From assembly GCF_002743375.1 (NCBI RefSeq), contig NZ_PDZC01000001.1, positions 496,001 to 560,000 of the forward strand: a stretch of 64,000 bases of DNA, in the 5' to 3' direction. Positions 48,257-56,302 of the stretch are shown in pieces (the first letter of the stretch is position 1; the number at the start of each line of letters is the position of its first letter). The translations under genes were made by a program, and so were the position numbers. Below the pieces are notes generated by a model. It saw only the letters and a list, made by a program, of their open reading frames with translations. It did not search any database and was not told the DNA's origin. This DNA is from Sporosarcina sp. P34. GTDB lineage: Bacteria; Bacillota; Bacilli; Bacillales_A; Planococcaceae.

Positions 48257-48493
48257 ATGAAAAACTTAAATTTAATAAACTCTCGAAAAGAAAAAGGACT
48301 ATCCCAAGAAACTCTTGCTAGAATGCTTGGCTATAAAGGTAAGCAATCAGTTGCTAACTGGGAAAATGGTCATATCTCTCCACCTTTAGAAACTGCACTT
48401 AAAATAGCGAGAATACTAGAACAAGATATGTTCTTTTTATTCGGTAGTTTAGTACAAGATTCTCATACCTTGAACAAAGAAAAAGTAATTTAG
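48257..48493 (+). CDS. Cro-like HTH-XRE regulator
   Basis: 78 aa. HTH at about 10-50 (LSQETLARMLGYKGKQSVANWENG). First gene of the rightward transcript; SD AGGAGGTGA 7 bases before ATG. Expected to bind the same operators as the repressor and favour lytic growth. Confidence 0.85.
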   Translation: MKNLNLINSRKEKGLSQETLARMLGYKGKQSVANWENGHISPPLETALKIARILEQDMFFLFGSLVQDSHTLNKEKVI

Positions 48494-48640
48494 TAATACG
48501 TTGCTCACACCCAACAAACTGCATTCGAATAGCCACCTGCGCCATGAATCAATTAGGAGAGCGACAATCAGATTTAATGAGCAGTGATTCAATTTCAGTT
48601 TGATGGGTGTGAGAAAAGAAGTCGGATAGGAGGGAGAAAG

Positions 48641-48931
48641 ATGTCTGAAGTAATTGTGACAAATGCAACAGAATTAAACGAGCTTATCAATGCAGCAGTA
48701 AATCGGGCGGTTGGTGAAGCTTTACGCGAACGCCAACTACCAATCTTACTATCATTGCAAGAGGCTGCAGACTTGCTGGGTGTGAGTTACACAACAGTGC
48801 ACCGTGCAGCAAAAATTCAAGGCTTTCCAGTCACTCATGATTTTGGTCACGCCAAGATTGTAACGGATCAACTGCTGCAATGGATTAAGAACCGGAGTAA
48901 TTACGATTTGGTTTACAACTTCGGTAGTTAG
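48641..48931 (+). CDS. Excisionase-family DNA-binding protein
   Basis: 96 aa. An N-terminal helix is followed by a MerR-like winged HTH (LSLQEAADLLGVSYTTVHRAAK, about 38-60) of the excisionase/HTH_17 type. ATG after GGAGGGAGAAAG. It could be the recombination directionality factor or simply a regulator; sequence alone does not decide. Confidence 0.75.
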   Translation: MSEVIVTNATELNELINAAVNRAVGEALRERQLPILLSLQEAADLLGVSYTTVHRAAKIQGFPVTHDFGHAKIVTDQLLQWIKNRSNYDLVYNFGS

Positions 48932-48966
48932 GTTTTTGGAAATCTTCTATAGAGGAGGCGGGGAGA

Positions 48967-49092
48967 GTGTTGAAACATTACATCACTAAATATGAAGAGT
49001 CCGGAGTCAGATATGCAGAAGCTTGGCTTCAAATTAATTTGCTAGGTAAGTGTTGGTGCTTTTCTAAAAAGAAAATTCAGATAGGAGGATGA
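48967..49092 (+). CDS. Small phage protein
   Basis: 41 aa (GTG or adjacent TTG start after GAGGAGGCGGGGAGA). Sequence MLKHYITKYEESGVRYAEA then WLQINLLGKCWCFSKKKIQI. Pattern typical of conserved tiny early phage proteins. Function unknown. Its end provides the SD for the next gene. Confidence 0.65.
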   Translation: MLKHYITKYEESGVRYAEAWLQINLLGKCWCFSKKKIQIGG

Positions 49093-49095
49093 AAT

Positions 49096-49395
49096 ATGAA
49101 TGAAGTACTCGAAGCGTTAAAACAAAGAATCATCTATGAAGCGGAGCATCAGGGAGACACAAAGGGATTAGCGGAACTGGTAAACAGTTATACCAATTTA
49201 GTGAAAGTTGCCGCTGGAACGGCAACTTTCGATAAAAAGGAATTCAACAAAGTATTCATGGATCATTGGTCTGATGACTGGGATAAAAGTGAAGTCTCGA
49301 TTTTACACGATATCGCTAACTCGGCGGGTGCTGCTGTCCTAAGTGTTCTGGAACATTTACACGAACCGGAGAATCAAGACCATCAGCAACAATAG
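49096..49395 (+). CDS. Hypothetical phage early protein
   Basis: 99 aa, helical and acidic, no domain recognised. ATG after ATAGGAGGATGAAAT. Its last 80 bases overlap the end of a minus-strand gene. Confidence 0.65.
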   Translation: MNEVLEALKQRIIYEAEHQGDTKGLAELVNSYTNLVKVAAGTATFDKKEFNKVFMDHWSDDWDKSEVSILHDIANSAGAAVLSVLEHLHEPENQDHQQQ

Positions 49396-49789
49396 TGATA
49401 AATAACTCGTTCTTTTCGCTATCCCACTCGATTAGTTTCACTTCATCGACTGTATAACCTAAACCGCTCGGATTCCCTTCTGATGAATCAGAGCATCGGT
49501 GATTAACAATAGCGGTCGCGAGTCTTTCACATTGCTGATTAAATGCTATTTGTCTCGTAGAATACGGCAGTAAATCCATTAAGCCGTATGGGTGATTCGG
49601 TTTTTTCTCGGTTCTTAATATTTTTTGAAAGGTTTGTATAAACGCTTTCTCGCCTTTAATGAAATCACCGATTCGCAAATTCCCTTTAGCGTCTCTGGTC
49701 ATCTCATAAGTTTTCGGCGGATCATCCACTTTCACTCTAGGCAGTAAAACAGAATGAACAAGCGTCTGTGGTTTCCATTTCATAATCAT
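49316..49789 (-). CDS. Hypothetical phage protein encoded antisense in the early region
   Basis: 157 aa from ATG 49789, with an excellent SD (GGAGGAGGTGATAAC) on the minus strand. Composition is protein-like, with a C-terminal beta-rich part (VDEVKLIEWDSEKNELFITIVADG). It fills what would otherwise be a gap of about 450 bases. No family recognised. The 3' end overlaps the preceding plus-strand gene by 80 bases, so the two transcripts collide. Confidence 0.7.
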   Translation of the reverse strand: MIMKWKPQTLVHSVLLPRVKVDDPPKTYEMTRDAKGNLRIGDFIKGEKAFIQTFQKILRTEKKPNHPYGLMDLLPYSTRQIAFNQQCERLATAIVNHRCSDSSEGNPSGLGYTVDEVKLIEWDSEKNELFITIVADGLDSPVRVNVPEHLGQQHPPS

Positions 49790-49858
49790 GTTATCACCTC
49801 CTCCACTGTCACTATTCGACAAGGAGGAAAAATATACCTACTAAAAGGAGGAAACAAT

Positions 49859-50536
49859 GTGAATCTATCAATTATTGAGAGAGAAGGAAACAGGGTTTTA
49901 ACAACAGCGCAACTAGCAGAATCATTCGGAACTGATAATGGCATTATCAACCGAAACTTTCAGCGAAATGCAGAAAGATATACACCAGGCAAGCATTACT
50001 TCGCATTATCCGGTGAAGAACTAAGAGAGTTTAAAGGGTCAGGTCAAATTGACGGAAGCCTAAAATTCACATCTGTTTTGTATCTCTGGACTGAAAAGGG
50101 CGCATGGCTTCAAGCGAAATCTTTAAATACAGATCAAGCATGGGATGCATACGAAAAGTTGATTGATGAATATTACACGACTCAAAACCAAGTAAGGGCA
50201 CTGAGTCCAACTGAGCAACTAAAAGCTTCTATGAGACTATCACTAGAAACATCGGAAGAAGTGGAAGCTATAAAAGTGGATGTCGCTCAATTGAAAGACA
50301 AGGTAGAGAACCAGATGACGCTAGATTATGGCATGCAGCGGAGGTTGCAAAGAGCAGTAGGCGCTCGGGTTTATGAAATTGAAAGCGATGATCAAGTAAG
50401 AAGAAAATTGTTTCGTGAACTATATCGAGAAATTAAAGACCGTTTCGGTGTTGCTTCATATAAAGATGTTCTACGCAAAGATTTACAATCAGCAATCTAT
50501 TACGTAGAAGCGTGGATCCCTAAACGGATAGCTTAG
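49859..50536 (+). CDS. ORF6N/ORF6C-type phage antirepressor
   Basis: 225 aa from GTG 49859 after AAAAGGAGG. The N-terminal ORF6N domain (about 1-95; VLTTAQLAESFGTDNGIINRNFQRN) is followed by a coiled linker and the ORF6C-like C-terminus (about 125-225). Such proteins antagonise CI-type repressors. The longer reading from 49754 has no SD. Confidence 0.86.
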   Translation: MNLSIIEREGNRVLTTAQLAESFGTDNGIINRNFQRNAERYTPGKHYFALSGEELREFKGSGQIDGSLKFTSVLYLWTEKGAWLQAKSLNTDQAWDAYEKLIDEYYTTQNQVRALSPTEQLKASMRLSLETSEEVEAIKVDVAQLKDKVENQMTLDYGMQRRLQRAVGARVYEIESDDQVRRKLFRELYREIKDRFGVASYKDVLRKDLQSAIYYVEAWIPKRIA

Positions 50537-50541
50537 AAGTG

Positions 50542-50571
50542 ATCTAGCGGAGCGGAGGGGTTTGCTCCACT
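50542..50571 (+). other. RNA hairpin in 187-base gap after the antirepressor gene
   Basis: CTAG-C-GGAGC pairs with GCTCC-A-CTAG (50542-50551, 50562-50571). No T run follows, so it is not a clear terminator. The rest of 50537-50723 holds no gene I can support. Confidence 0.4.
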
Positions 50572-50723
50572 AGATTCAGAGGTTACTTACGAAGCGTAAC
50601 ACGAGGGTTATGAGTAGGTCTATTACTAGAATACAACACCCTACAAGAGTATTAAATTCCACTCCGGCTTATATGCTTCAACGGCATATAGTCCAATCTG
50701 GAATATTGAGAGGGGGTGAGCCA

Positions 50724-51002
50724 ATGGAAATCGGGAAATTTTTAAGGCAATGCCGAAAGAGTCAAGGCTTGAAGCAAGAGGAGTTGGCGTTTGCGCTCAA
50801 CATCAATCAGTCAGATGTATCGAAAATCGAGCGGGGCGAGAAGTACCCAGCACTAGATATCTTCCGAGATTGGACAGTACAGACGCAGACAGTCGACTTG
50901 GGCATTGCCTTTCTATACGGAACGGAAGTATTGCATACATTGCCAGATATCATTAATACCGTCAGCACGATGGTAGCAGGATTCATAACACTTATTTTTT
51001 AG
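50724..51002 (+). CDS. HTH-XRE regulator
   Basis: 92 aa from ATG 50724 (SD GAGGGGGTGAG). HTH at about 5-45 (LKQEELAFALNINQSDVSKIERGEKY), then a hydrophobic C-terminal stretch (75-92) that could be membrane-associated. A third repressor-like gene in the element; role unknown. Confidence 0.78.
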   Translation: MEIGKFLRQCRKSQGLKQEELAFALNINQSDVSKIERGEKYPALDIFRDWTVQTQTVDLGIAFLYGTEVLHTLPDIINTVSTMVAGFITLIF

Positions 51003-51011
51003 GAGGACACT

Positions 51012-51290
51012 ATGAAACTATCAAATTATCGTAGAGCAGACATTGAAAGAGCGGCTGATTTAAAGAAGATGGCCATGCATCAAATTGAAGCATTGGAGTT
51101 ATGTAACTGGACGGATGACATGGAGGAAGCTGTATTCCGTGCGGAGACGTTGCTAGAAATGTTTAAACAAGTGAGGGTTATGCAACATATGAAGCGCGCA
51201 GACAGTAGCACGCATGTACTTGCAGAAAAGTTGGTCGCACAAGGAATCAATGCACAAGCCATGTTATTTACGCACAAAAAAGCCGACTGA
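51012..51290 (+). CDS. Hypothetical phage early protein
   Basis: 92 aa, all-helical. SD TAGGAGGACACT. No domain recognised. A hairpin (GCCGA...TCGGC with TGACG/CGTCA inside) overlaps its stop codon. Confidence 0.65.
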   Translation: MKLSNYRRADIERAADLKKMAMHQIEALELCNWTDDMEEAVFRAETLLEMFKQVRVMQHMKRADSSTHVLAEKLVAQGINAQAMLFTHKKAD

Positions 51291-51481
51291 CGTGTCCAGC
51301 GTCAAATCGGCAAAACTAGAATTTATGTACTTTCAGTATACCACAGATTAGGAGCTTTGGCTCCTATCAAGAAGCTCAGGTTGGTTGGTTAGCCATTGGA
51401 TCATTTCCACTGCGAATTGGAAACTCGTAGACCTGGTCTTCTTGATGGGATTCACATCCATCACAGAAAGGAGTTGATGAC
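51291..51481 (+). other. Structured non-coding stretch in the early region
   Basis: 191 bases with no supported gene but several hairpins: GCCGAcTGACG...CGTCAaaTCGGC across its start, AGGAGC-TTTG-GCTCCT at 51349-51364, and GATGG...CCATC near 51446-51465. It ends in the SD of the next gene. Confidence 0.45.
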
Positions 51482-51664
51482 ATGACGGAATACGAATACG
51501 CACTGATCTGCGCCATCATGCTTCCGATTATCGCATTTATGATTGGGCGATTGTGGGAAGATGCCGGTCACCAACTTAGAAAGGAGCGTGAAGAAGATGA
51601 CGACGTATCAATGGGAAATAGTCTTTATGCAAGAAATCGATTCGGTCTACGTGACGACGCTTGA
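51482..51664 (+). CDS. Small membrane protein
   Basis: 60 aa with one N-terminal membrane helix (5-22) and a charged tail. SD GAAAGGAGTTGATGAC. Overlaps the next gene by 68 bases in another frame. Holin-like size but in an early context; no function assigned. Confidence 0.55.
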   Translation: MTEYEYALICAIMLPIIAFMIGRLWEDAGHQLRKEREEDDDVSMGNSLYARNRFGLRDDA

Positions 51665-51776
51665 GGACAGTGTACTGGATGCTGCTCAAACGTATTACAA
51701 CAATTACGGTGATCACATGAAGGTATATGCGATTCGTAAAGACGCGGAAATCATTCGTTTTGAGGAGGCGATCTGA
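51597..51776 (+). CDS. Hypothetical phage protein
   Basis: 59 aa from ATG 51597 (SD AAAGGAG 10 bases upstream, inside the previous gene). MTTYQWEIVFMQEIDSVYV then a helical part; small alpha/beta look. Function unknown. Confidence 0.65.
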   Translation: MTTYQWEIVFMQEIDSVYVTTLEDSVLDAAQTYYNNYGDHMKVYAIRKDAEIIRFEEAI

Positions 51777-51929
51777 TTGGGTGAGTATGCTGAAATGGCT
51801 TTAAGCGGTGTCGTCTGTCAAATGTGCGGCGAGTTCATGGGTGAAGATGTTGGTTATCCGATGACTTGTAATGATTGTCACGCAGAGATGATGAAGTGGG
51901 AAGTTGAAGAGGAAAATGAACAAAAATAA
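51777..51929 (+). CDS. Small zinc-ribbon phage protein
   Basis: 50 aa, TTG start directly after the previous stop, SD GAGGAGG. Two CxxC pairs (VCQMCGE and TCNDCH, about 14-17 and 31-34) form a likely zinc finger. A common type of small phage protein; function unknown. Confidence 0.68.
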   Translation: MGEYAEMALSGVVCQMCGEFMGEDVGYPMTCNDCHAEMMKWEVEEENEQK

Positions 51930-51933
51930 AACC

Positions 51934-52003
51934 CGCTGTTCGAGCAGCGAGTTCGGGATTCCATATAAAACTACTTGGCGCTATTATAGCGCGGAATCCC
52001 GAA
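51934..52003 (+). promoter_or_regulatory. Nested hairpin element before the ATPase gene
   Basis: CGCTG/CAGCG hairpin (51934-51949) is followed by an 11-bp inverted repeat TTCGGGATTCC/GGAATCCCGAA (51952-51962, 51993-52003). This encloses a second palindrome GCGCTATTATAGCGC (51978-51992) abutting its right arm. There is no T run, and the SD follows directly, so control of translation or processing is more likely than termination. Confidence 0.6.
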
Positions 52004-52024
52004 AATCACAAGGAGGAGAACATT

Positions 52025-54001
52025 TTGAAAAATATTAAATTGATGAATCTCACATTGAAGAACTTCAAGGGGATCAAGGAATTTGAACTCAACGTAAACG
52101 GTAACGATGCAACAATCTTTGGGGATAACGAAACAGGTAAAACGTCTTTGTACGATGCATTTTTGTGGCTTTTGTTCAATAAAAACAGCCAAAACCAAAC
52201 GAAGTTCTCACTTAAAACACTGACGTCTGACGGTCAAGAAATGAACAACTTGGAACACGAAGTTGAAGCGTCGTTCCTGGTAGACGGTCACCCGTTGGTA
52301 TTGAAAAAAGTGCATTACGAGGATTGGACTCAAAAAAGAAACGCACTTGAAGCAACGTTTAAAGGAAACAAAAACAAATACTTCATCGATGAGGTTCCGA
52401 CACCAGAAAAGAAGTACAACGAGGCGATTAAAGAATTGATTGACGAAGAGGTATTTAAGCTTTTGACTTCACCCACTTACTTCAATGAACAATTCAAGTG
52501 GGAGAAGCGACGAGAAGTGCTTTTGGACATTACCGGAGATTTAACTGATGAAGAAGTTATTTCTGCTAACAAAAAGTTGCAAGAATTGACCGGCATTCTG
52601 AATGGTCGAAAAATCGAGGACCATAAAAAAGTGATTGCTGCTAAAAAGAAGAAAATCAATGATGAAATTAAAAGCATTCCGACAAGAATCAGCGAGATTA
52701 ATAACATGCTTTCGGAAGGGAGTATTGATGTCTCTTCTATAGAAGTAGAAATCGCAAAAGTAGAAAAAGAGATTGACGCGGCATCTACTCAAATCAACAA
52801 CATCAAAAACGGTTCGGCCGTTACGAATAAAAAGAACGATTTGCGACAGATTGAAATGGATCTCGAATCTATCAAGCGTGAACTGGAATCGGATGCGACT
52901 GAAAAAGGATATCAAGTTCAGGCGAAAATCCAAGAAGAGAAATCAAACCAAGCGATTATGCAAAGGAAATTAGATGATGCCAACTATGTGGTTGAGCATA
53001 ACAAAAAGGATATCGCACGTTTCGACTTAGAAATTGCGGATCTTCGCAATAAGTGGAATGAAGAAAATGCGAAAACGTATGAACACAAAGAAGAATGCGA
53101 GTGCCCGACCTGCGGACAAGCTATTCCAGAAACAGATTTACAAGCCGCTAGAGATAAGGCTGTCAGCACTTTCAATACAAAGAAATCAGAAGAACTTGAA
53201 CGTATCAACGAAAGAGGAAAGTCGCTGACAGCAAGCAAAGCTGAGGTTATCGATAAGAATGTAAAACTTGATAAAGAAATCGAGGAACTGTCATCCGAAC
53301 TCGTCAAGAAAGAAGAGGCGATCAATAAGCTGACGATCCAGCTCAACGCGCTACGCGATGAAGTGAAGAACGCCCGGATGAATCCTAAGTACACGAACAA
53401 GGTTGCAGAAATGGCTACGGTCCAGGACGAAATCAAATCCCTCGAGGCAAACGCAACTGAAGCTGTTGTAGAAATCGAGAAAGAAGTAGTTGCACTAAAG
53501 GCAAAACGCTCCGAATTAAACGGACAAATCGCAAAGTACGAACAGGCGGAAGCGTCCAAGAAACGTATTTCAGAACTCGAACAACAGCAAGAACAACTCG
53601 CAAAGGAATTCGAGAAAGTCGAAAAGGAACTATTCCTGATTGAAGAATTTACTCGAATCAAAGTAGAAATATTGGATGAAAAAATCAACAGTAAATTCAA
53701 GATTGCACGCTTTAAATTAACTCACAAACAAGTTGATGGAACGCTGGTTGACGTGTGTGAAACGACGTATAAAGGTGTTCCTTATGGTTCCGGACTTAAC
53801 AATGCGGCGAAGATCAATGTCGGCTTGGATATTATCCAAACTCTATCAAATCATTACGGTTTCAGAGTCCCGATCTTTGTGGACAACGCCGAGGCGGTAG
53901 TTGAGTTAGCTGAAACAGATTCACAAGTTATTTCGCTAGTGGTGAGCGGAAAAGATAAAGTTTTGCGGATTGAGCAGCAAAAAGAGAGTGTTGCGTCGTG
54001 A
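52025..54001 (+). CDS. SbcC/Rad50-like AAA ATPase (phage recombination)
   Basis: 658 aa from TTG 52025 (SD AGGAGGAG). N-terminal ATPase half with Walker A GDNETGKTS near residue 36. Long coiled coils (about 190-330 and 375-540) flank a zinc hook CPTCG near residue 360. The C-terminal half has VPIFVDNAEAVVEL (Walker B region). Shorter than host SbcC (over 1000 aa). No SbcD nuclease lies next to it. It probably tethers or processes DNA ends with RecT and the MBL-fold protein downstream. Confidence 0.88.
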   Translation: MKNIKLMNLTLKNFKGIKEFELNVNGNDATIFGDNETGKTSLYDAFLWLLFNKNSQNQTKFSLKTLTSDGQEMNNLEHEVEASFLVDGHPLVLKKVHYEDWTQKRNALEATFKGNKNKYFIDEVPTPEKKYNEAIKELIDEEVFKLLTSPTYFNEQFKWEKRREVLLDITGDLTDEEVISANKKLQELTGILNGRKIEDHKKVIAAKKKKINDEIKSIPTRISEINNMLSEGSIDVSSIEVEIAKVEKEIDAASTQINNIKNGSAVTNKKNDLRQIEMDLESIKRELESDATEKGYQVQAKIQEEKSNQAIMQRKLDDANYVVEHNKKDIARFDLEIADLRNKWNEENAKTYEHKEECECPTCGQAIPETDLQAARDKAVSTFNTKKSEELERINERGKSLTASKAEVIDKNVKLDKEIEELSSELVKKEEAINKLTIQLNALRDEVKNARMNPKYTNKVAEMATVQDEIKSLEANATEAVVEIEKEVVALKAKRSELNGQIAKYEQAEASKKRISELEQQQEQLAKEFEKVEKELFLIEEFTRIKVEILDEKINSKFKIARFKLTHKQVDGTLVDVCETTYKGVPYGSGLNNAAKINVGLDIIQTLSNHYGFRVPIFVDNAEAVVELAETDSQVISLVVSGKDKVLRIEQQKESVAS

Positions 54002-54633
54002 GTAAAAGAATAGATAGAACCGGAATGCGATTCGGGAGACTAACCGTGAAAAAATTTGTGGGTGTTGACAAGTATTACAACGTGAGCTGGGAATGCGTTT
54101 GTGATTGCGGAAACACAACAGTTGTAAGATATCCTAATTTGCATAGCGGTATAGCAAAGAGTTGCGGATGTTTAAAAAGAGAGCTGACCATTGCCAGGAA
54201 CACGAAGCATGGCTTATCCGGAGGAGCGGGAAATGCGACCAGGCTGTACAGAGTTTGGCTGCACATGAGAGGTCGCTGTTTAAACGAAAAGAACGAGAGT
54301 TACGAATACTACGGGAAGCGTGGAATTTCGATATGCGAAGAATGGTCGGATTACGAAGCCTTTCATAATTGGTCCATGAAAAACGGGTATGAGGATCACT
54401 TAACAATTGAGCGAATCGATAACGATGGAAATTACAATCCGGAAAATTGTAGGTGGGCGACACGAAAAGAACAAGCGAGAAATACAAGAAGTAATCCACT
54501 CATTATATTTGAAGGGAAAACGCAGACAATGCCTGAATGGGCAGAGCAATTAGGTATCGAATACAACACCTTAAAAATGAGGCTTCACCGTGGATGGAGT
54601 GTCGAAAGGTCATTTACGCAAGAGGTTAAATGA
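53998..54633 (+). CDS. HNH-type endonuclease with zinc ribbon (probable free-standing homing endonuclease)
   Basis: 211 aa, GTG start overlapping the ATPase stop (GTGA). N-terminal CVCDCG ... CGCL zinc-binding part (about 33-57) and a HNH-like core, ERIDNDGNYNPENCRWATRKEQ (about 140-162), with YYGKRGISICEEW before it. The C-terminal end has a small HTH. Such genes are mobile intruders in phage genomes, and this one interrupts the ATPase-recT order. A structural DNA-modification role cannot be excluded. Confidence 0.82.
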   Translation: MSKRIDRTGMRFGRLTVKKFVGVDKYYNVSWECVCDCGNTTVVRYPNLHSGIAKSCGCLKRELTIARNTKHGLSGGAGNATRLYRVWLHMRGRCLNEKNESYEYYGKRGISICEEWSDYEAFHNWSMKNGYEDHLTIERIDNDGNYNPENCRWATRKEQARNTRSNPLIIFEGKTQTMPEWAEQLGIEYNTLKMRLHRGWSVERSFTQEVK

Positions 54634-54658
54634 AATATAAAAACAGGAGGAATTATAA

Positions 54659-55585
54659 ATGACAAACCAATTACAAGAATCTCAACAAATGCAACCAGCT
54701 GAAAAGAAAAACGAACTGGTGACAAAAGTCGCCAACAAAGTGAAAGCAATGGTTGAAAACAATCAGATTAACATCCCTGAAAACTACTCCATTGTGAATG
54801 CGGTACAAGCAGCATACTTCAAACTGACAGAAGTAGATTTCAAAAAGAAAACATCCTTAATGGACAGCGCAACACCTGAAAGTGTCGCATTCTCCCTTCA
54901 AGATATGGCGATCCAGGCATTGAGTGTAGCGAAGAATCAAGGTTACTTCATCGTATACGGTGACAAAATGCAGTTCACTCGTTCATACCACGGCACGCAA
55001 GCGGTGCTAAAGCGCTTGAACGGTGTAAAGGATGTATGGGCTAACGTCATCTGGAAAGGTGAAGAATTCAACGTGGAGTACAACGAGAGAGGGCAACTAG
55101 CTTTCAAATCTCACAATGTTGACTGGATGGCGGCAACCGGAAAGAAAGAAGACATTCTCGGAGCGTATTGCATCATCGAACGTGACGATGGCGTGCAATT
55201 CTTAACAGTCATGACAATGGCAGAAATCCAAACATCATGGTCTCAATCATCTATGCAGACTGTACAAAACAAGTATCCGCAAGAGATGGCGAAACGAACT
55301 GTAATCAATCGAGCGTCTAAAGCGTTTATCAATACTTCAGATGACAGCGATCTATTCATTGGAGCAATTAATCGCACGACAGAAAACGAATTTGAAGATG
55401 ATAAACCTTTACGAGAAATCAATCCGCAGCATGAAATTGACCAAAATGCGAACAAAGAAGTATTGGATTTTGTTGAACCGACAACTGGCGAGATCATCGA
55501 ACCTGTAAAAGAGGTACCGACGCAGAAGCCAACACCGAGAGAACCTGAGCCAGTAGCAGTCACATCAAACGAGCCTGGATTCTAA
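54659..55585 (+). CDS. recT: RecT-family single-strand annealing protein
   Basis: 308 aa. Core about 20-230 with MAIQALSVAKNQGYFIVYGDKMQF and the Pro/Glu-rich C-terminal tail typical of RecT. SD AGGAGG before ATG 54659. Stop and next start share one base (TAATG), so the MBL-fold gene is coupled. No lambda-exo/YqaJ-type exonuclease gene is adjacent. Confidence 0.93.
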   Translation: MTNQLQESQQMQPAEKKNELVTKVANKVKAMVENNQINIPENYSIVNAVQAAYFKLTEVDFKKKTSLMDSATPESVAFSLQDMAIQALSVAKNQGYFIVYGDKMQFTRSYHGTQAVLKRLNGVKDVWANVIWKGEEFNVEYNERGQLAFKSHNVDWMAATGKKEDILGAYCIIERDDGVQFLTVMTMAEIQTSWSQSSMQTVQNKYPQEMAKRTVINRASKAFINTSDDSDLFIGAINRTTENEFEDDKPLREINPQHEIDQNANKEVLDFVEPTTGEIIEPVKEVPTQKPTPREPEPVAVTSNEPGF

Positions 55586-56286
55586 TGATTACGATTCAAA
55601 CACTCGCAACAGGCAGTACGGGGAATTGCTATCACATCACAGACGGCCATTCCTCGCTCCTCTTGGAGTGCGGCATCAAATTCAAATCGATTCAAAAGGC
55701 GCTGAACTTTAAAACTAGCAATATAGCAGGCGTATTGGTATCACACGAACACAAAGACCATTGCAAGGCAGTACAGGACGTTGCAAACCGAGGGCTAGAC
55801 ATTTACATGTCACAAGGCACAGCGGACGCTATCGGCATTCAGCATCATCGTATACGGCCTGTTCCATGTAAAGAGACGTTCAGAGTCGGTACGTGGACTG
55901 TATTACCGTTTGATGTCCAGCACGATGCAGCAGAGCCTTTCGGCTTTCTAATCGCTAATCAGGATGGTGACAAGCTGTTATTTGCAACAGATACCTACTA
56001 TATCAAGTATAAATTTTCAGAACTTACACATTTAATGATCGAGTGTAATTACTCGCAAAAGATACTGGGAGAAAACGTAGAGAGCGGACGTATTCCTGAA
56101 TTCCTAATGGAACGAGTTATGCAGTCGCATTTCAGTCTGGAAAACCTATTGGTCTTTTTAAAAGCTAACGACCTATCAAGAGTTCAAGAGATTCATCTAC
56201 TTCACTTATCGGATAGTAATTCAAACGAAGAAGAATTTAAAAAAGAGGTACAAGCAGCAACCGGAAAACTTGTTTTTGTGCCCTAA
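55585..56286 (+). CDS. MBL-fold metallohydrolase, probable DNA-processing nuclease
   Basis: 233 aa. Metal motif SHEHKDHCKAV (HxHxDH) near residue 54; further ligands in DTYYIKY and HLLHLSDSN. Resembles the YycJ/WalJ type, some of which are 5' exonucleases. Placed directly after recT with a coupled start, so it is a candidate for the missing exonuclease of the recombination system. Confidence 0.85.
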   Translation: MITIQTLATGSTGNCYHITDGHSSLLLECGIKFKSIQKALNFKTSNIAGVLVSHEHKDHCKAVQDVANRGLDIYMSQGTADAIGIQHHRIRPVPCKETFRVGTWTVLPFDVQHDAAEPFGFLIANQDGDKLLFATDTYYIKYKFSELTHLMIECNYSQKILGENVESGRIPEFLMERVMQSHFSLENLLVFLKANDLSRVQEIHLLHLSDSNSNEEEFKKEVQAATGKLVFVP

Positions 56287-56302
56287 AGAAAGGTGATTGA
56301 CC

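Noticed and set aside
50610..50723. N-terminal extension of the HTH gene at 50724
   Set aside because: The extension has no SD and is not domain-like; the ATG at 50724 has GAGGGGGTGAG.
52984..53700. Minus-strand open frame of 238 codons opposite the SbcC-like gene
   Set aside because: Ser/Phe-rich mirror of a coiled-coil gene, with no SD; a typical antisense artefact.
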